From contig DOEZ01000313.1 in assembly GCA_003532715.1 (NCBI GenBank), forward strand, positions 1-10,698: a stretch of DNA of 10,698 nucleotides. The letters run 5' to 3'. The stretch is from Planctomycetaceae bacterium (GTDB lineage Bacteria > Planctomycetota > Planctomycetia > Pirellulales > Thermoguttaceae). The notes beneath the pieces were generated by a model, which was given only the letters and a program-made list of their open reading frames with translations, searched no databases and was not told the DNA's origin. Positions within the stretch are counted from its first letter, which is position 1, and each line of letters starts with the position of its first letter. Position numbers and translations under genes: made by a program. Positions 1 to 6,962 of this stretch are shown here, piece after piece.

Positions 1-141
1 GTCGAACTTCAAACTACTGTAATCTTGATAATCAGCGAGGATTAGCGAAGATCGGTGTTCCCGACTCCCTTTTCGTTTCAAGTGTTGGTCAACATTCTGT
101 AACTTAACCTTAACTCGGTGTCTATGGGGTTTTGAGGTAAT

Positions 142-168
142 TCACCCTCGCTCGCGCTTCGGGCTAGT
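142..168 (-). repeat. Dispersed repeat forming the SPKRERG C-terminal tail
   Basis: The last codons of the membrane protein read T-S-P-K-R-E-R-G-stop, encoded by ACTAGCCCGAAGCGCGAGCG and the following GAGGGTGA on the minus strand. I remember this tail and its DNA as a frequent feature of predicted planctomycete proteins of unrelated function, which fits a short interspersed element that ORFs read into. Only one copy is in the window, so repetitiveness is inferred from memory and not shown here. Confidence 0.5.
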
Positions 169-1179
169 GTTCGGGGCCGATTCGTCCGGATCCGAGTCCT
201 TAAAGACCTCGGCTACCTCCCGGCGGGCACCGACGTAGTAGCACGCGCCGACCGCCGCGATCAGGATTGTGATGAGCCGATATCCCAACGCCACGACCAG
301 GCCGCGGCCTTTCGGAATCGGCGTTCCCGCGATCGGCATCAGCGCATAGAGCGAGTCGAGCACATACTCGTACGGCCCCAGCGGCAGCGGTATCGCGCCC
401 GTGGCCGCACTGAGTGGGGATATGACGAAGTGCGAACCGAGTGAGTGGTAGTTGCCGGGCAATCCCCGGGCGACAAAATAGATGCCGACGGCGAAGAAAC
501 CATGCACCCCGACGCTCAGGACGGCCGCCAGGAGCAACACGTCGGGGCGGCGGCGATACATCCGCATCGCGTCGCTCAGGCTCTTGACATGCCGCCCAAC
601 CTTCGGCAATCGCTCGGCTCCTCGAACGAGTCGGCCGTCCAAGAAGGCCGGAATCATCAACAATCCAAAGCCGACCGCCCCGATGCCGGTCACCCAAAAC
701 GTGGCCGAGCAAACGGCGGCAATCATCGGGTCGTCGATCTCCCAGAATCTCGTTGCGACGATCGCCGCCGACGCCACCACGAACACCATGTAGAGCCCGA
801 TAAGCCGATCGACCACGACCGAGGCGATTGCTTGAATCCGGGAATGCTCGTAATCGTGTGCGAGCATGAGCGCCTTGACGGCATCGCCGCCCAAAATGCC
901 CAGCGGCGCCAGATTGAACATGTAGCCCAAAAAACCGATCCGCAACGTGTTCGAGAGCCGAGCCGGAACGCCCAATGCCCGAACCAGAAAATGCCATCGA
1001 ACAATGGTCGTCAGCACGGCCGCCATGCAGAAGCCCCAGGCCACGACCAACATGTTCCACCGTTTCGGCTCGTCGCGCAGCACCGTGAACGCGTCGCCTT
1101 TCCGCGCCTCATGCACCAGGTAGGCGAGTATGGCGATCGAGATCGAAAGCTTTAAGAGCGTTATCAGAAGCTTCTTCAC
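142..1179 (-). CDS. LPG_synthase_TM (UPF0104) family integral membrane protein
   Basis: This is a 345-aa polytopic inner-membrane protein related to the membrane half of lysylphosphatidylglycerol synthase (MprF) and to the UPF0104 proteins; no soluble aminoacyl-transferase domain is present. The family signature is visible: FNLAPLGILGGDAVKAL (about residues 88-104) followed by SVVVDRLIGL (120-129), and a second motif PLPLGPYE (264-271) near the last helices. I count about seven or eight hydrophobic segments. A TTG 18 nt upstream is possible, but GTG at 1179 has a good ribosome binding site (GGAGAG, 4 nt before it) and gives the usual family N-terminus, KKLLITLLKL. It is the last gene of a minus-strand cluster, 34 nt after the phosphoesterase-like gene. 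The final nine residues (TSPKRERG and stop) come from a dispersed repeat. The substrate is unknown; by family it could act in lipid modification or translocation. Confidence 0.88.
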   Translation of the reverse strand: MKKLLITLLKLSISIAILAYLVHEARKGDAFTVLRDEPKRWNMLVVAWGFCMAAVLTTIVRWHFLVRALGVPARLSNTLRIGFLGYMFNLAPLGILGGDAVKALMLAHDYEHSRIQAIASVVVDRLIGLYMVFVVASAAIVATRFWEIDDPMIAAVCSATFWVTGIGAVGFGLLMIPAFLDGRLVRGAERLPKVGRHVKSLSDAMRMYRRRPDVLLLAAVLSVGVHGFFAVGIYFVARGLPGNYHSLGSHFVISPLSAATGAIPLPLGPYEYVLDSLYALMPIAGTPIPKGRGLVVALGYRLITILIAAVGACYYVGARREVAEVFKDSDPDESAPNTSPKRERG

Positions 1180-1183
1180 TTTT

Positions 1184-1189
1184 CTCTCC
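1184..1189 (-). promoter_or_regulatory. Ribosome binding site deciding the GTG start at 1179
   Basis: GGAGAG on the minus strand lies 4 nt upstream of GTG at 1177-1179 (6 nt counted from the GGAG core). It would lie inside the coding region if the upstream TTG at 1195-1197 were the start, and that TTG has no purine-rich stretch at the right distance. This favours the shorter protein. Confidence 0.6.
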
Positions 1190-1213
1190 GAGACCAAAGT
1201 ACGGCCGGCACGG

Positions 1214-1585
1214 TCAACCCGGCCGAGCCCGATCGGGCGTCATCGCGAAACGCCATTGCCGCATGTCGTCGGACACGCAAGTCAGCGTCGCATGACCGTT
1301 CAAGCGATTCCCCTCGAACACGAGAGCCGTTTCGCGGTCGGACTGTCCGATGAGCCGATACGTGCCTGCGTCCCATCGCGTCACGAATCCCCGATCGCCC
1401 GAGACGGGACCTTCGTGTTCCAGATACGCGAGGCGGTGGTCGGCGAGACGCTCGGCGTCGATCGGCCCGAGCGTGTCGGGCTCTCGCGCCAACGCCCACG
1501 TGGCGAGCGACGCGCCCGTCTCGAGAAACAGGTCCCAGTGTGGCCCGCGAGGGCCATCGTGCAGCAGCACGGCGAATCGGGGCAT
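1214..1585 (-). CDS. Stand-alone LigD-type 3'-phosphoesterase domain protein (DNA ligase D N-terminal-like)
   Basis: This 123-aa cytoplasmic protein consists of little more than the phosphoesterase (PE) domain found in DNA ligase D, which trims 3' ends during bacterial non-homologous end joining. The pattern matches along the domain: H9-D10, then H16-W-D18-L-x-L-E22, then H50-R-L-A-Y54-x-x-x-E-G, then WDAGTY. These would correspond to the metal and phosphate ligands His, His, Asp, His and Tyr of the Pseudomonas enzyme. The arginine of the usual H-x-D-x-R-L-E motif is Phe20 here. No polymerase or ligase domain follows and no Ku gene is nearby. I start at ATG 1585 because homologues begin near M-P-R-F-x-V-L-x-H-D; an in-frame ATG at 1657 would overlap the upstream gene. 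The start lies 8 nt after the lipoprotein stop, without a clear ribosome binding site, which suggests translational coupling. Confidence 0.78.
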   Translation of the reverse strand: MPRFAVLLHDGPRGPHWDLFLETGASLATWALAREPDTLGPIDAERLADHRLAYLEHEGPVSGDRGFVTRWDAGTYRLIGQSDRETALVFEGNRLNGHATLTCVSDDMRQWRFAMTPDRARPG

Positions 1586-1593
1586 GATGGCGG

Positions 1594-4143
1594 CTACGGT
1601 GAACGGAGTATCTCCGTGTCCTGTTCGGCGGTCAGCGCCGTGGACATTCCCTTGCACGTCAGTCGCGCGCGGACGGTGTGCCTGCCCGGCGCGACGCCCC
1701 GGGCACGCACCTCGTACCGCAGCTGGTCACCGCCGCGCATCTCCCGCGCCGGTTCGAAACGGATCGTTCGGCCCGCGATTTCGTGGCGAAGCGTGCCCGG
1801 TCCCTTGGTTCCGATGTCGACCGGCTCCAAGCCCTCCGGAAGATCCATGACAACCGACACGTCTTCGGCGGCGACGCTCGAGCTGTTGTCGACGACGATT
1901 TCGTAACTGAACGACTTGCCGACGTCGATCTGGTCCGACAAGTCATAGACCACCATCGACAGCGTCGGAGCTTGCGGCCGCGGCGGTTGATCGGGCAACG
2001 CCGTGGAAACGGCCTTCACCTGCACCGGTGCGACTGCCTCCTGATCGAGGCCCTCGGCCGTCGTCACTCGGACGGGGTTGCGCGTTTCGGCCGCCGGACT
2101 GCGGCAAATGCACTCGACGTCGTATCGCGTCGCAGCGCCGATCGGAAGCGACCGGAGATTCCACGTCAGACTGTTGTTCTCGGCCGTATTTCCCTTGCTG
2201 GCTCTGACCGGCTCGATTTCTCGGTCATAACGATCAACAACCACGATGTTCGTCAACGGAATGTCGCCCGTGTTGGTGACCAAAATCGTGAATTGTGCCT
2301 TCTGTCCGACGTCGGCCGTCGTCGGGCCCACCTTCTCGACCTTGATTCTGGGTTGTCCTCGCAGCGGCGTCGCCCCCGAGGAACTGCCCGGCAACGCGGC
2401 CGGCGGAGAGGCTGGCGGACCGGCCGGCGGCATGGCGACAGGCGCCGCCTCGACCGATGCGCGTTGCGTGACGCGAATCCCCTGGTCGCCGGTCAGTTCG
2501 ACCTCTTGCGACAGTGTGCCGGGTCGAGTCACGCGAAAAGTGACTTTCACGCGATGGGCCAGTCCGGGCGGCAGGTCGGCGAGTGGCTTTTCGATCGGGC
2601 TGGTTTCGCCGGAGAAGACCAGCCCGTCGTCGAATCGGTCCTTGAGCAACAGACCGGTTGCCGCGACATTCCCCTGGTTGCCGATGACGATTTCGTAGGT
2701 GATTTCATCGCCGACCTTGGCCGCGGTGGGGCCGAGTATCTGGAGCTTCAGGCTGGGGGTTCCGATCTGAGTGGTCACGCAATCGCGGGCACGCAGCCCG
2801 CCCGACGCCGTCGCTTCGGCGCACGTCGTGAGCGTCCCGGCCCGCGTGGCCCGCAAATCGACCTCGAAGACGCGGGTTTGCCTTGCGTCGAGCCGGCCGA
2901 CGGTCCATCGCAGTTGGTTGCCCGACTGCGTCGCCTGGGGATTGGTTCGCACCAGCTCGAAGCCCGAAGGAACTTCGTCGAGCACCGTGACTCCATCGGC
3001 CGGAACGTCGCCCGAGTTGGTGACGGTCGTCTGATAGCTCAACGTCGCTCCGACCGAGCCGACCGTCGGGCCGGTCTTGCGAATGGTCAAGCCCGGGGCG
3101 CTCCACGTCGCCGTCGTGCTACCCGATCCGACGACCAACGGTTGGCCGCACGCGCCGTCGATGCCGCCTGGCCGGATGATCTGAATGCTGATCGGATTCG
3201 AGCCGGCCGCCGCCTCGACCTGGGCAATCTCGACCGCGGCCTGTCCGGCCTCATTCGTCGTGACGTCGATCGCTCGCTCGCCGCCGGGCGCGAAGCCGGC
3301 CGCCAGTCCGCCCGTAATCTCGTATCGAACGATCCAGCCGACCCGCGGCGAGCCGTTGGTCTGCCGCGTCACCGAGGTGGTGAAGACCTGTCGTCCACCC
3401 GCCGGCGCGATCCGCGGCGGCGGAAAACTCCACTGCGCGTCGACCCAGTGGATCGTGGCCGTTTGCCGCTGCCGCTGCCAATTGTAGACGCTCGGCGCGA
3501 AGGCCGTCACGTGGGTCACGCCCTCGACCGGCGACGTGACGGCCACCCAGGTCTGGCCTCGAGCCACGCGCACGTCGTCCAACGGCGCCGCGTTGCGCCG
3601 GATCACAAGATCGCGGCGCGAAGTGCTCGTGACGGCCTGATCGGGACTGACAATTCGCGGATAGGTGAAGTCCAAAAAGAACAGGTCGGCGCAGGCCCCG
3701 CGATCGACGTCGACAAAATGCCCCGGACCACCGCCCATGACGGTCCATTCAACGCGCTCGTTGGTCCGAAGGTAGTTGTCGGGGCCGCAAACCCCGGCGA
3801 TTAAGACAATCTGGCTTCCGACCGGCGCGACGCAACGAGCCGGCGTGACCGAGATTTGGACATTGTCCCAAGGCAGGTCCCGACCGGGCTGCTGGGCGAA
3901 CGGTGGGCCGACCATCGTGCCAACGGGCTGAACAACCGGCTGAGCAATCGGCTGAACAATGGGTTGGACGGATGGCTGGACAACCGGCTGGGCAAGGAAA
4001 CTCGGTTCGTAGGGCGGCGGCTCGGCAAAGATCCGTTGACCGGTCGGATCGATGCCGCTCGAGCGAAGCGGCGTGCAGCCGCAGAAGGCGCAGAGCAACG
4101 CCACGATCATTGCGATTCGGCTTCCGATTCCGAATTGCCTCAT
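1594..4143 (-). CDS. Secreted lipoprotein with four DUF11 domains
   Basis: This 849-aa protein is exported and probably lipid-anchored. Residues 1-22 form a signal peptide (R-I-A-M-I-V-A-L-L-C-A-F) ending in a lipobox-like F-C-G-C with Cys23 as the modified residue. A Gln-Pro-rich stalk with six four-residue repeats (51-74) follows, then an Ig-like region (about 96-345), then four DUF11 beta-sandwich domains at about 352-460, 464-566, 598-709 and 727-845. Each opens with the pattern G-P-T-x-x-x-V-G-x-x-x-x-Y-x-x-x-V-x-N-x-G (weaker in the fourth). Ala/Pro-rich linkers lie at 567-597 and 711-725. DUF11 repeats are typical of cell-surface and cell-wall proteins, so a structural or adhesive envelope role is likely; no catalytic motif is seen. 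The start has GGGAG 7 nt upstream. It is the first gene of the minus-strand cluster. Confidence 0.9.
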   Translation of the reverse strand: MRQFGIGSRIAMIVALLCAFCGCTPLRSSGIDPTGQRIFAEPPPYEPSFLAQPVVQPSVQPIVQPIAQPVVQPVGTMVGPPFAQQPGRDLPWDNVQISVTPARCVAPVGSQIVLIAGVCGPDNYLRTNERVEWTVMGGGPGHFVDVDRGACADLFFLDFTYPRIVSPDQAVTSTSRRDLVIRRNAAPLDDVRVARGQTWVAVTSPVEGVTHVTAFAPSVYNWQRQRQTATIHWVDAQWSFPPPRIAPAGGRQVFTTSVTRQTNGSPRVGWIVRYEITGGLAAGFAPGGERAIDVTTNEAGQAAVEIAQVEAAAGSNPISIQIIRPGGIDGACGQPLVVGSGSTTATWSAPGLTIRKTGPTVGSVGATLSYQTTVTNSGDVPADGVTVLDEVPSGFELVRTNPQATQSGNQLRWTVGRLDARQTRVFEVDLRATRAGTLTTCAEATASGGLRARDCVTTQIGTPSLKLQILGPTAAKVGDEITYEIVIGNQGNVAATGLLLKDRFDDGLVFSGETSPIEKPLADLPPGLAHRVKVTFRVTRPGTLSQEVELTGDQGIRVTQRASVEAAPVAMPPAGPPASPPAALPGSSSGATPLRGQPRIKVEKVGPTTADVGQKAQFTILVTNTGDIPLTNIVVVDRYDREIEPVRASKGNTAENNSLTWNLRSLPIGAATRYDVECICRSPAAETRNPVRVTTAEGLDQEAVAPVQVKAVSTALPDQPPRPQAPTLSMVVYDLSDQIDVGKSFSYEIVVDNSSSVAAEDVSVVMDLPEGLEPVDIGTKGPGTLRHEIAGRTIRFEPAREMRGGDQLRYEVRARGVAPGRHTVRARLTCKGMSTALTAEQDTEILRSP
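1604..1616. other. Small hairpin at the end of the DUF11 gene
   Basis: CGGAG-TAT-CTCCG forms a perfect 5-bp stem with a 3-nt loop. It lies just before the lipoprotein stop codon and about 19 nt upstream of the phosphoesterase-like start. It could affect coupling between the two genes, but a stem this short may be chance. Confidence 0.2.
3922..3993 (-). repeat. Six tandem 12-bp units encoding a Gln-Pro stalk
   Basis: Seventy-two bases encode AQPV, VQPS, VQPI, VQPI, AQPV and VQPV, six four-residue units in a row (residues 51-74 of the lipoprotein). On the plus strand the DNA repeats as variants of CGGCTGAACAAT. The segment lies between the lipid anchor and the first Ig-like domain, where an extended spacer would lift the protein off the membrane. 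Copy number may vary between strains. Confidence 0.8.
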
Positions 4144-4262
4144 GGCCTAGCTCCCAGGCTCGCGACGACGCCTCTTCGGGCAAAGCTCCGAAAAGACCCT
4201 ACACGTTGGTCCCATGCGAACAGACGCGATCGGACCAGCGATGCTCATGCTTCCTTGATGGC

Positions 4263-4296
4263 GCGCACCGCGCAATACACAATGCCTCGCTAGGCA
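4263..4296 (-). other. Two short adjacent hairpins in the lipoprotein leader
   Basis: GCGC-ACC-GCGC (4263-4273) and TGCC-TCGCTA-GGCA (4283-4296) are two perfect 4-bp stems ten bases apart, about 120-150 nt before the lipoprotein start. They may belong to a structured leader, but short GC stems are expected by chance in this DNA. Confidence 0.25.
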
Positions 4297-4326
4297 AACT
4301 TAGCACGCATTTGGGCAACATGGGGA

Positions 4327-4355
4327 CTTTTTTCAACCCGAGGCGTTGAAAAAAG
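4327..4355. other. AT-rich perfect hairpin, 11-bp stem
   Basis: CTTTTTTCAAC and GTTGAAAAAAG pair perfectly around a 7-nt loop (CCGAGGC). The T-run is on the 5' arm and the A-run on the 3' arm, on both strands, so neither reading gives the GC stem followed by a U-tract of an intrinsic terminator. It may be a protein-binding palindrome, an RNA stability element or a repeat copy. Confidence 0.55.
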
Positions 4356-4487
4356 GCCGCATTTCTTCGCTCGGTATCGGGAAAACCGTTACGACCACCG
4401 CAATCGCGCCGCCTTCGAAGAGTTCCTCATGGGAAGACCCGCCACGAAGCGACGCCAACACGCCTTGAGTTGCGATCCTATTTCGCC

Positions 4488-4508
4488 GGGGCGGTCGTCG
4501 GCCGCCCC
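4488..4508 (-). terminator. Candidate terminator hairpin after the 624-aa gene
   Basis: On the minus strand GGGGCGG-CCGACGA-CCGCCCC forms a perfect 7-bp GC stem 16 nt after the stop codon of the gene at 4525-6399. No U-tract follows, so it is either a GC-only terminator or a 3'-end stabilising stem. Confidence 0.4.
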
Positions 4509-4524
4509 CGCGTGACGGCACGGC

Positions 4525-6399
4525 TCAGTCGGTCTTCTCGTCCATTTTCCACGCGAGCGTCATCCAACCGCCGTTCGTGTTCCACTCGGCCAGGGGCACT
4601 CGACCGATCTTCTCCCAGCGGCCCTCTTTGAGTTCCAGATAGCCGCGCGGCACGATCTTCTCGTCAAAAACCTTGGCGAAACGTTTTTCGAGCATGGTGC
4701 GGATCGTCTGCTCGCCTCCCGACAACTGACGCTCGCCCTTGACAAAACCGGGCGGAAAGACCTCCAGATCCCCCTGGCGGACCGCCACGAAACCCTTGTC
4801 GGTCCGCTCGATCTTGTAGGCCGCCGACACATTCATGCCCGGATAGCTCTTGCCGGCTTGCTTGTATCCGGTTGCCTGCAACAAAACGGTGAAACCGCCG
4901 TCGCGGAACGTCACCACGAACGCATCGCGCGGGGCGAATTGAATCGCCCAGGTGGGCTTCTCATCGTCGGGCTGGAGGTTTTCGGGCACCTCGCCCAAAA
5001 TGTCCTCGACCGTCTTCAGAAATTCCTCCTCGGTCACCTCGCGCCCGGCCAACAGCGTGGCGGCCGAGTTGTTGATCATCGACTCATGGATCCGGGCGGC
5101 GATGTCGGCCGGACCGGCCAACGCGGGCGGCGGCGTCGCGGCAGCCAGTTGATCGTAAGCCGCTCGCAAAGCGCGGACGTTCAGTTTCTCGGCCGTCGTG
5201 CTGAAGATGAGTTCCTCGGGGAAGATCTTCCGATCGGACAAGGGGCCCCGCAATCGATTGCGATAACGTTCGTTCCCCTCGCTGACAAATTCCTCCGCCT
5301 GGGAGTCCATGCGTTCATTGATGCGGCATTCGGCGCGCTGATTGGCGATCGCCTCGGCCAGGCATTTCTGCTTATAGGCTCGTTCCCATGCCGCCTTCTC
5401 GATCATCTTGCTCCCCCGCCGTGAACGGATGCAGTTGATCGTGGTCGACGTGTTGGCGTCGGACCTGGCGGGCGAATCCTCGATGCCATCTGGCGTGATC
5501 GTGAACTGCTTGCGGCCCTCGAACGTCGTCGTTCCCTTGGTATAAACCTGAACCGGGCCGTGGTAACCCACGTTGTCCGATTCGGTCGTCGCCGAAAGCC
5601 TTGCCTCGAGAACGGCCTTTTGATCGTCGGGAACCGTGTCGATCGCGAGCAGACCTCGCGTGTGTCCCGTCCCGCGGATCGTCGTGCCGAGAATGCAGTC
5701 GGCGATGTCGGTCGTTTCGTCGACGGGTCCCCCCATGCCCGAGGCGAGAAAACCGTTTGAAACCTCGATGAAGAGGTTTGGTTTCAGGAATTCGGCCCGG
5801 CTACGGGCAACCAGTTGCTCCGCTTGTCGAAAATCGGTCAGCCATCCCAGAACCGTGCCGATCTGTCCGGCGGTCGCCGGGGTGGGATCGGCCTTGAACG
5901 CCGCCATTGTTTCAGGCAGGGTTTTTTCGACCAGGTTCTTATACGCCGTCTCGATGTTCGGATTGTCGATCGCGCGGGCCACGTTCAGGTACCGTCGCAA
6001 CGTCATCCGAAGATCGACGAACCAAACGAGTTCCAGCCCCCGATAATCGCGGTTCAATCGAGTGTAGATCGTGTCGATCTTCTCCAGGTCCGGCCCGGTC
6101 TCGCGACCCATTTCGGCGAGCAACTCTTCCAAGCCGACGTACTTCCGCCAAACCGCGCCGTTCTCGCCGTCTTGCGTCAGCCGCAAATCAAGCTGACGAG
6201 CCGCCGCTTGGACCTCGCCAGCCGCCTCCCTCAGGTGCGACTGCGTCAGAGGAGTAAACCCCTCTGTAGCGGATACAACGTCCGATTCGGCCGAGCTTGT
6301 CTGCTCGGCCTGGAGACTCGCACAGCAGCAAAGTGCCAGAAGGCAAGTACTTAGGGCCAAACATCGCGAGATCGCGAAATGAAGATCCGTCATTCTCAT
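4525..6399 (-). CDS. Exported protein of unknown function, 624 aa
   Basis: I do not recognise this family. The N-terminus (residues 1-31) is a signal peptide: a hydrophobic run with three consecutive cysteines (24-26) and a plausible cleavage after S-L-Q-A. A mainly helical region follows (about 50-210) with V-W-R-K-Y, L-E-E-L-L and an aromatic patch E-L-V-W-F-V-D-L. Next comes a beta-rich stretch (about 211-325), in which IADCILGTTIRGTGHT may form a turn-rich motif and where surface properties suggest secretion. A charged helical segment with three Cys (about 323-390), another helical part (400-470) and a C-terminal beta-rich domain (about 483-624) complete it. ATG 6399 is chosen because AAGGA lies 8 nt upstream and the signal peptide starts there; the frame stays open upstream to 6798 but without sense as protein. 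It is transcribed alone, divergent from the Trx-like/CAP gene. Confidence 0.82.
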   Translation of the reverse strand: MRMTDLHFAISRCLALSTCLLALCCCASLQAEQTSSAESDVVSATEGFTPLTQSHLREAAGEVQAAARQLDLRLTQDGENGAVWRKYVGLEELLAEMGRETGPDLEKIDTIYTRLNRDYRGLELVWFVDLRMTLRRYLNVARAIDNPNIETAYKNLVEKTLPETMAAFKADPTPATAGQIGTVLGWLTDFRQAEQLVARSRAEFLKPNLFIEVSNGFLASGMGGPVDETTDIADCILGTTIRGTGHTRGLLAIDTVPDDQKAVLEARLSATTESDNVGYHGPVQVYTKGTTTFEGRKQFTITPDGIEDSPARSDANTSTTINCIRSRRGSKMIEKAAWERAYKQKCLAEAIANQRAECRINERMDSQAEEFVSEGNERYRNRLRGPLSDRKIFPEELIFSTTAEKLNVRALRAAYDQLAAATPPPALAGPADIAARIHESMINNSAATLLAGREVTEEEFLKTVEDILGEVPENLQPDDEKPTWAIQFAPRDAFVVTFRDGGFTVLLQATGYKQAGKSYPGMNVSAAYKIERTDKGFVAVRQGDLEVFPPGFVKGERQLSGGEQTIRTMLEKRFAKVFDEKIVPRGYLELKEGRWEKIGRVPLAEWNTNGGWMTLAWKMDEKTD

Positions 6400-6407
6400 T
6401 GCAGCGG

Positions 6408-6416
6408 TCCTTCTTC
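6408..6416 (-). promoter_or_regulatory. Ribosome binding site for the 624-aa exported protein
   Basis: GAAGAAGGA on the minus strand ends 8 nt before ATG 6399. It supports this start over the in-frame ATG six bases later and over the long upstream extension. Confidence 0.55.
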
Positions 6417-6532
6417 GAGTAGGGGGAACGGTGACCACACCTGAAACGGAAGCACTCCGCCCGATCGAGTGGTTCCTGCGTGCAAAAAAGCTATTTAACC
6501 GAAAAACTCGGCGCGACCGGTTGATTTTCCCT

Positions 6533-6561
6533 AGCCTACCCGTTAAATCTGTTTTTGCCAA
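6533..6561 (-). promoter_or_regulatory. Weak candidate promoter for the 624-aa gene
   Basis: On the minus strand TTGGCA (6556-6561) and TAGGCT (6533-6538) are 17 bp apart. The first matches the sigma70 -35 box at five of six positions, the second matches the -10 box at only three. It would give a leader of about 130 nt. Low confidence. Confidence 0.2.
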
Positions 6562-6590
6562 CCGCGTTTTTGGGCTCCCGTTCAACGAAT

Positions 6591-6608
6591 TCCGCCTAAA
6601 CAGGCGGA
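6591..6608. other. Perfect hairpin in the divergent region
   Basis: TCCGCCT-AAAC-AGGCGGA is a perfect 7-bp stem with a 4-nt loop, nearly central in the gap between the two divergent genes. It could be an operator or a structured leader element for the minus-strand gene. No U-tract follows on either strand. Confidence 0.4.
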
Positions 6609-6688
6609 GGAGCAAATCAGGGCTGACGCGACAAGGCAGTTGGTGTCGCGTTCCTTTCGCAAAGATAGCCCACGACCCGTGTTCGGGA

Positions 6689-6704
6689 TAGCCACTTTTG
6701 GCTA
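6689..6704. other. Short perfect hairpin TAGCCA/TGGCTA
   Basis: TAGCCA-CTTT-TGGCTA forms a 6-bp stem around a 4-nt loop. The left arm overlaps one of three GATAGCC copies, so it could be part of a binding-site array, but the copies are unevenly spaced (23 and 51 bp). Confidence 0.3.
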
Positions 6705-6962
6705 CTTGAGTACAGCTACAAGGAGTATAACTCGCAAGATAGCCCGGACCGGCCGTGGCTCTAAGTCCGCCCTCACGCAGCCAGTCCGACTTGAACACGT
6801 CAAGTATTCCGACTGAGTCCGGAACCTCGGTCGGCGCTTTTTCACGGATGGCCAGTTGCTTGCCCCGATCGCCGGCAATCGCATTGCCCGGCGCGATCCG
6901 TGGCCGAGCCTCACGACGTTTCGAAGGGGTCCATCAATCCGACTCGAACGAGGAGAGTGTAG

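Larger units (their letters stand above)
4144..4524. other. Intergenic region with hairpins upstream of the DUF11 lipoprotein gene
   Basis: This 381-bp stretch separates two minus-strand genes and should hold the promoter and leader of the lipoprotein cluster, plus the 3' end of the preceding transcript. I see no convincing coding region; a 62-codon minus-strand ORF at 4333-4521 has no recognisable features. There are four stem-loops: 4263-4273, 4283-4296, 4327-4355 and 4488-4508. I could not find a sigma70-type promoter with acceptable spacing. Confidence 0.55.
6400..6962. other. Divergent intergenic region, 563 bp, with two hairpins and a candidate promoter
   Basis: The gap lies between two genes pointing away from each other, so both promoters should be inside. 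It is locally more AT-rich than the flanking genes (about 6480-6570). I see no convincing gene. Structured spots are a hairpin at 6591-6608, another at 6689-6704, and three irregularly spaced copies of GATAGCC at 6664, 6687 and 6738. Confidence 0.6.

Noticed and set aside
1..141. Near-tandem CAGCGAGGAT/TAGCGAAGAT at about 34-53, considered as a repeat
   Set aside because: Two 10-bp copies with two mismatches are too short and too few to call; nothing else is visible in this 141-bp end.
1678..3804. A 708-codon open frame on the plus strand, antisense to the DUF11 lipoprotein gene
   Set aside because: It is very Arg-rich, has no domain or export signal, and lies wholly within a well-supported gene on the other strand. 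High GC keeps antisense frames open.
3922..3993. CRISPR-like array
   Set aside because: The 12-bp units are contiguous, in frame and inside a coding region; there are no spacers.
4327..4355. Calling the AT-rich hairpin an intrinsic terminator
   Set aside because: The T-run is in the 5' arm and the A-run in the 3' arm on both strands, and no U-tract follows, so the polarity is wrong.
4333..4521. A possible 62-aa gene between the 624-aa gene and the lipoprotein
   Set aside because: It has no clear ribosome binding site, is Arg/Gly-rich at its start, and runs through two hairpins. I cannot support it as coding.
6400..6798. N-terminal extension of the 624-aa protein by 133 codons
   Set aside because: The added sequence is not protein-like, would bury the signal peptide in mid-protein, and the ATG at 6399 has a good ribosome binding site.
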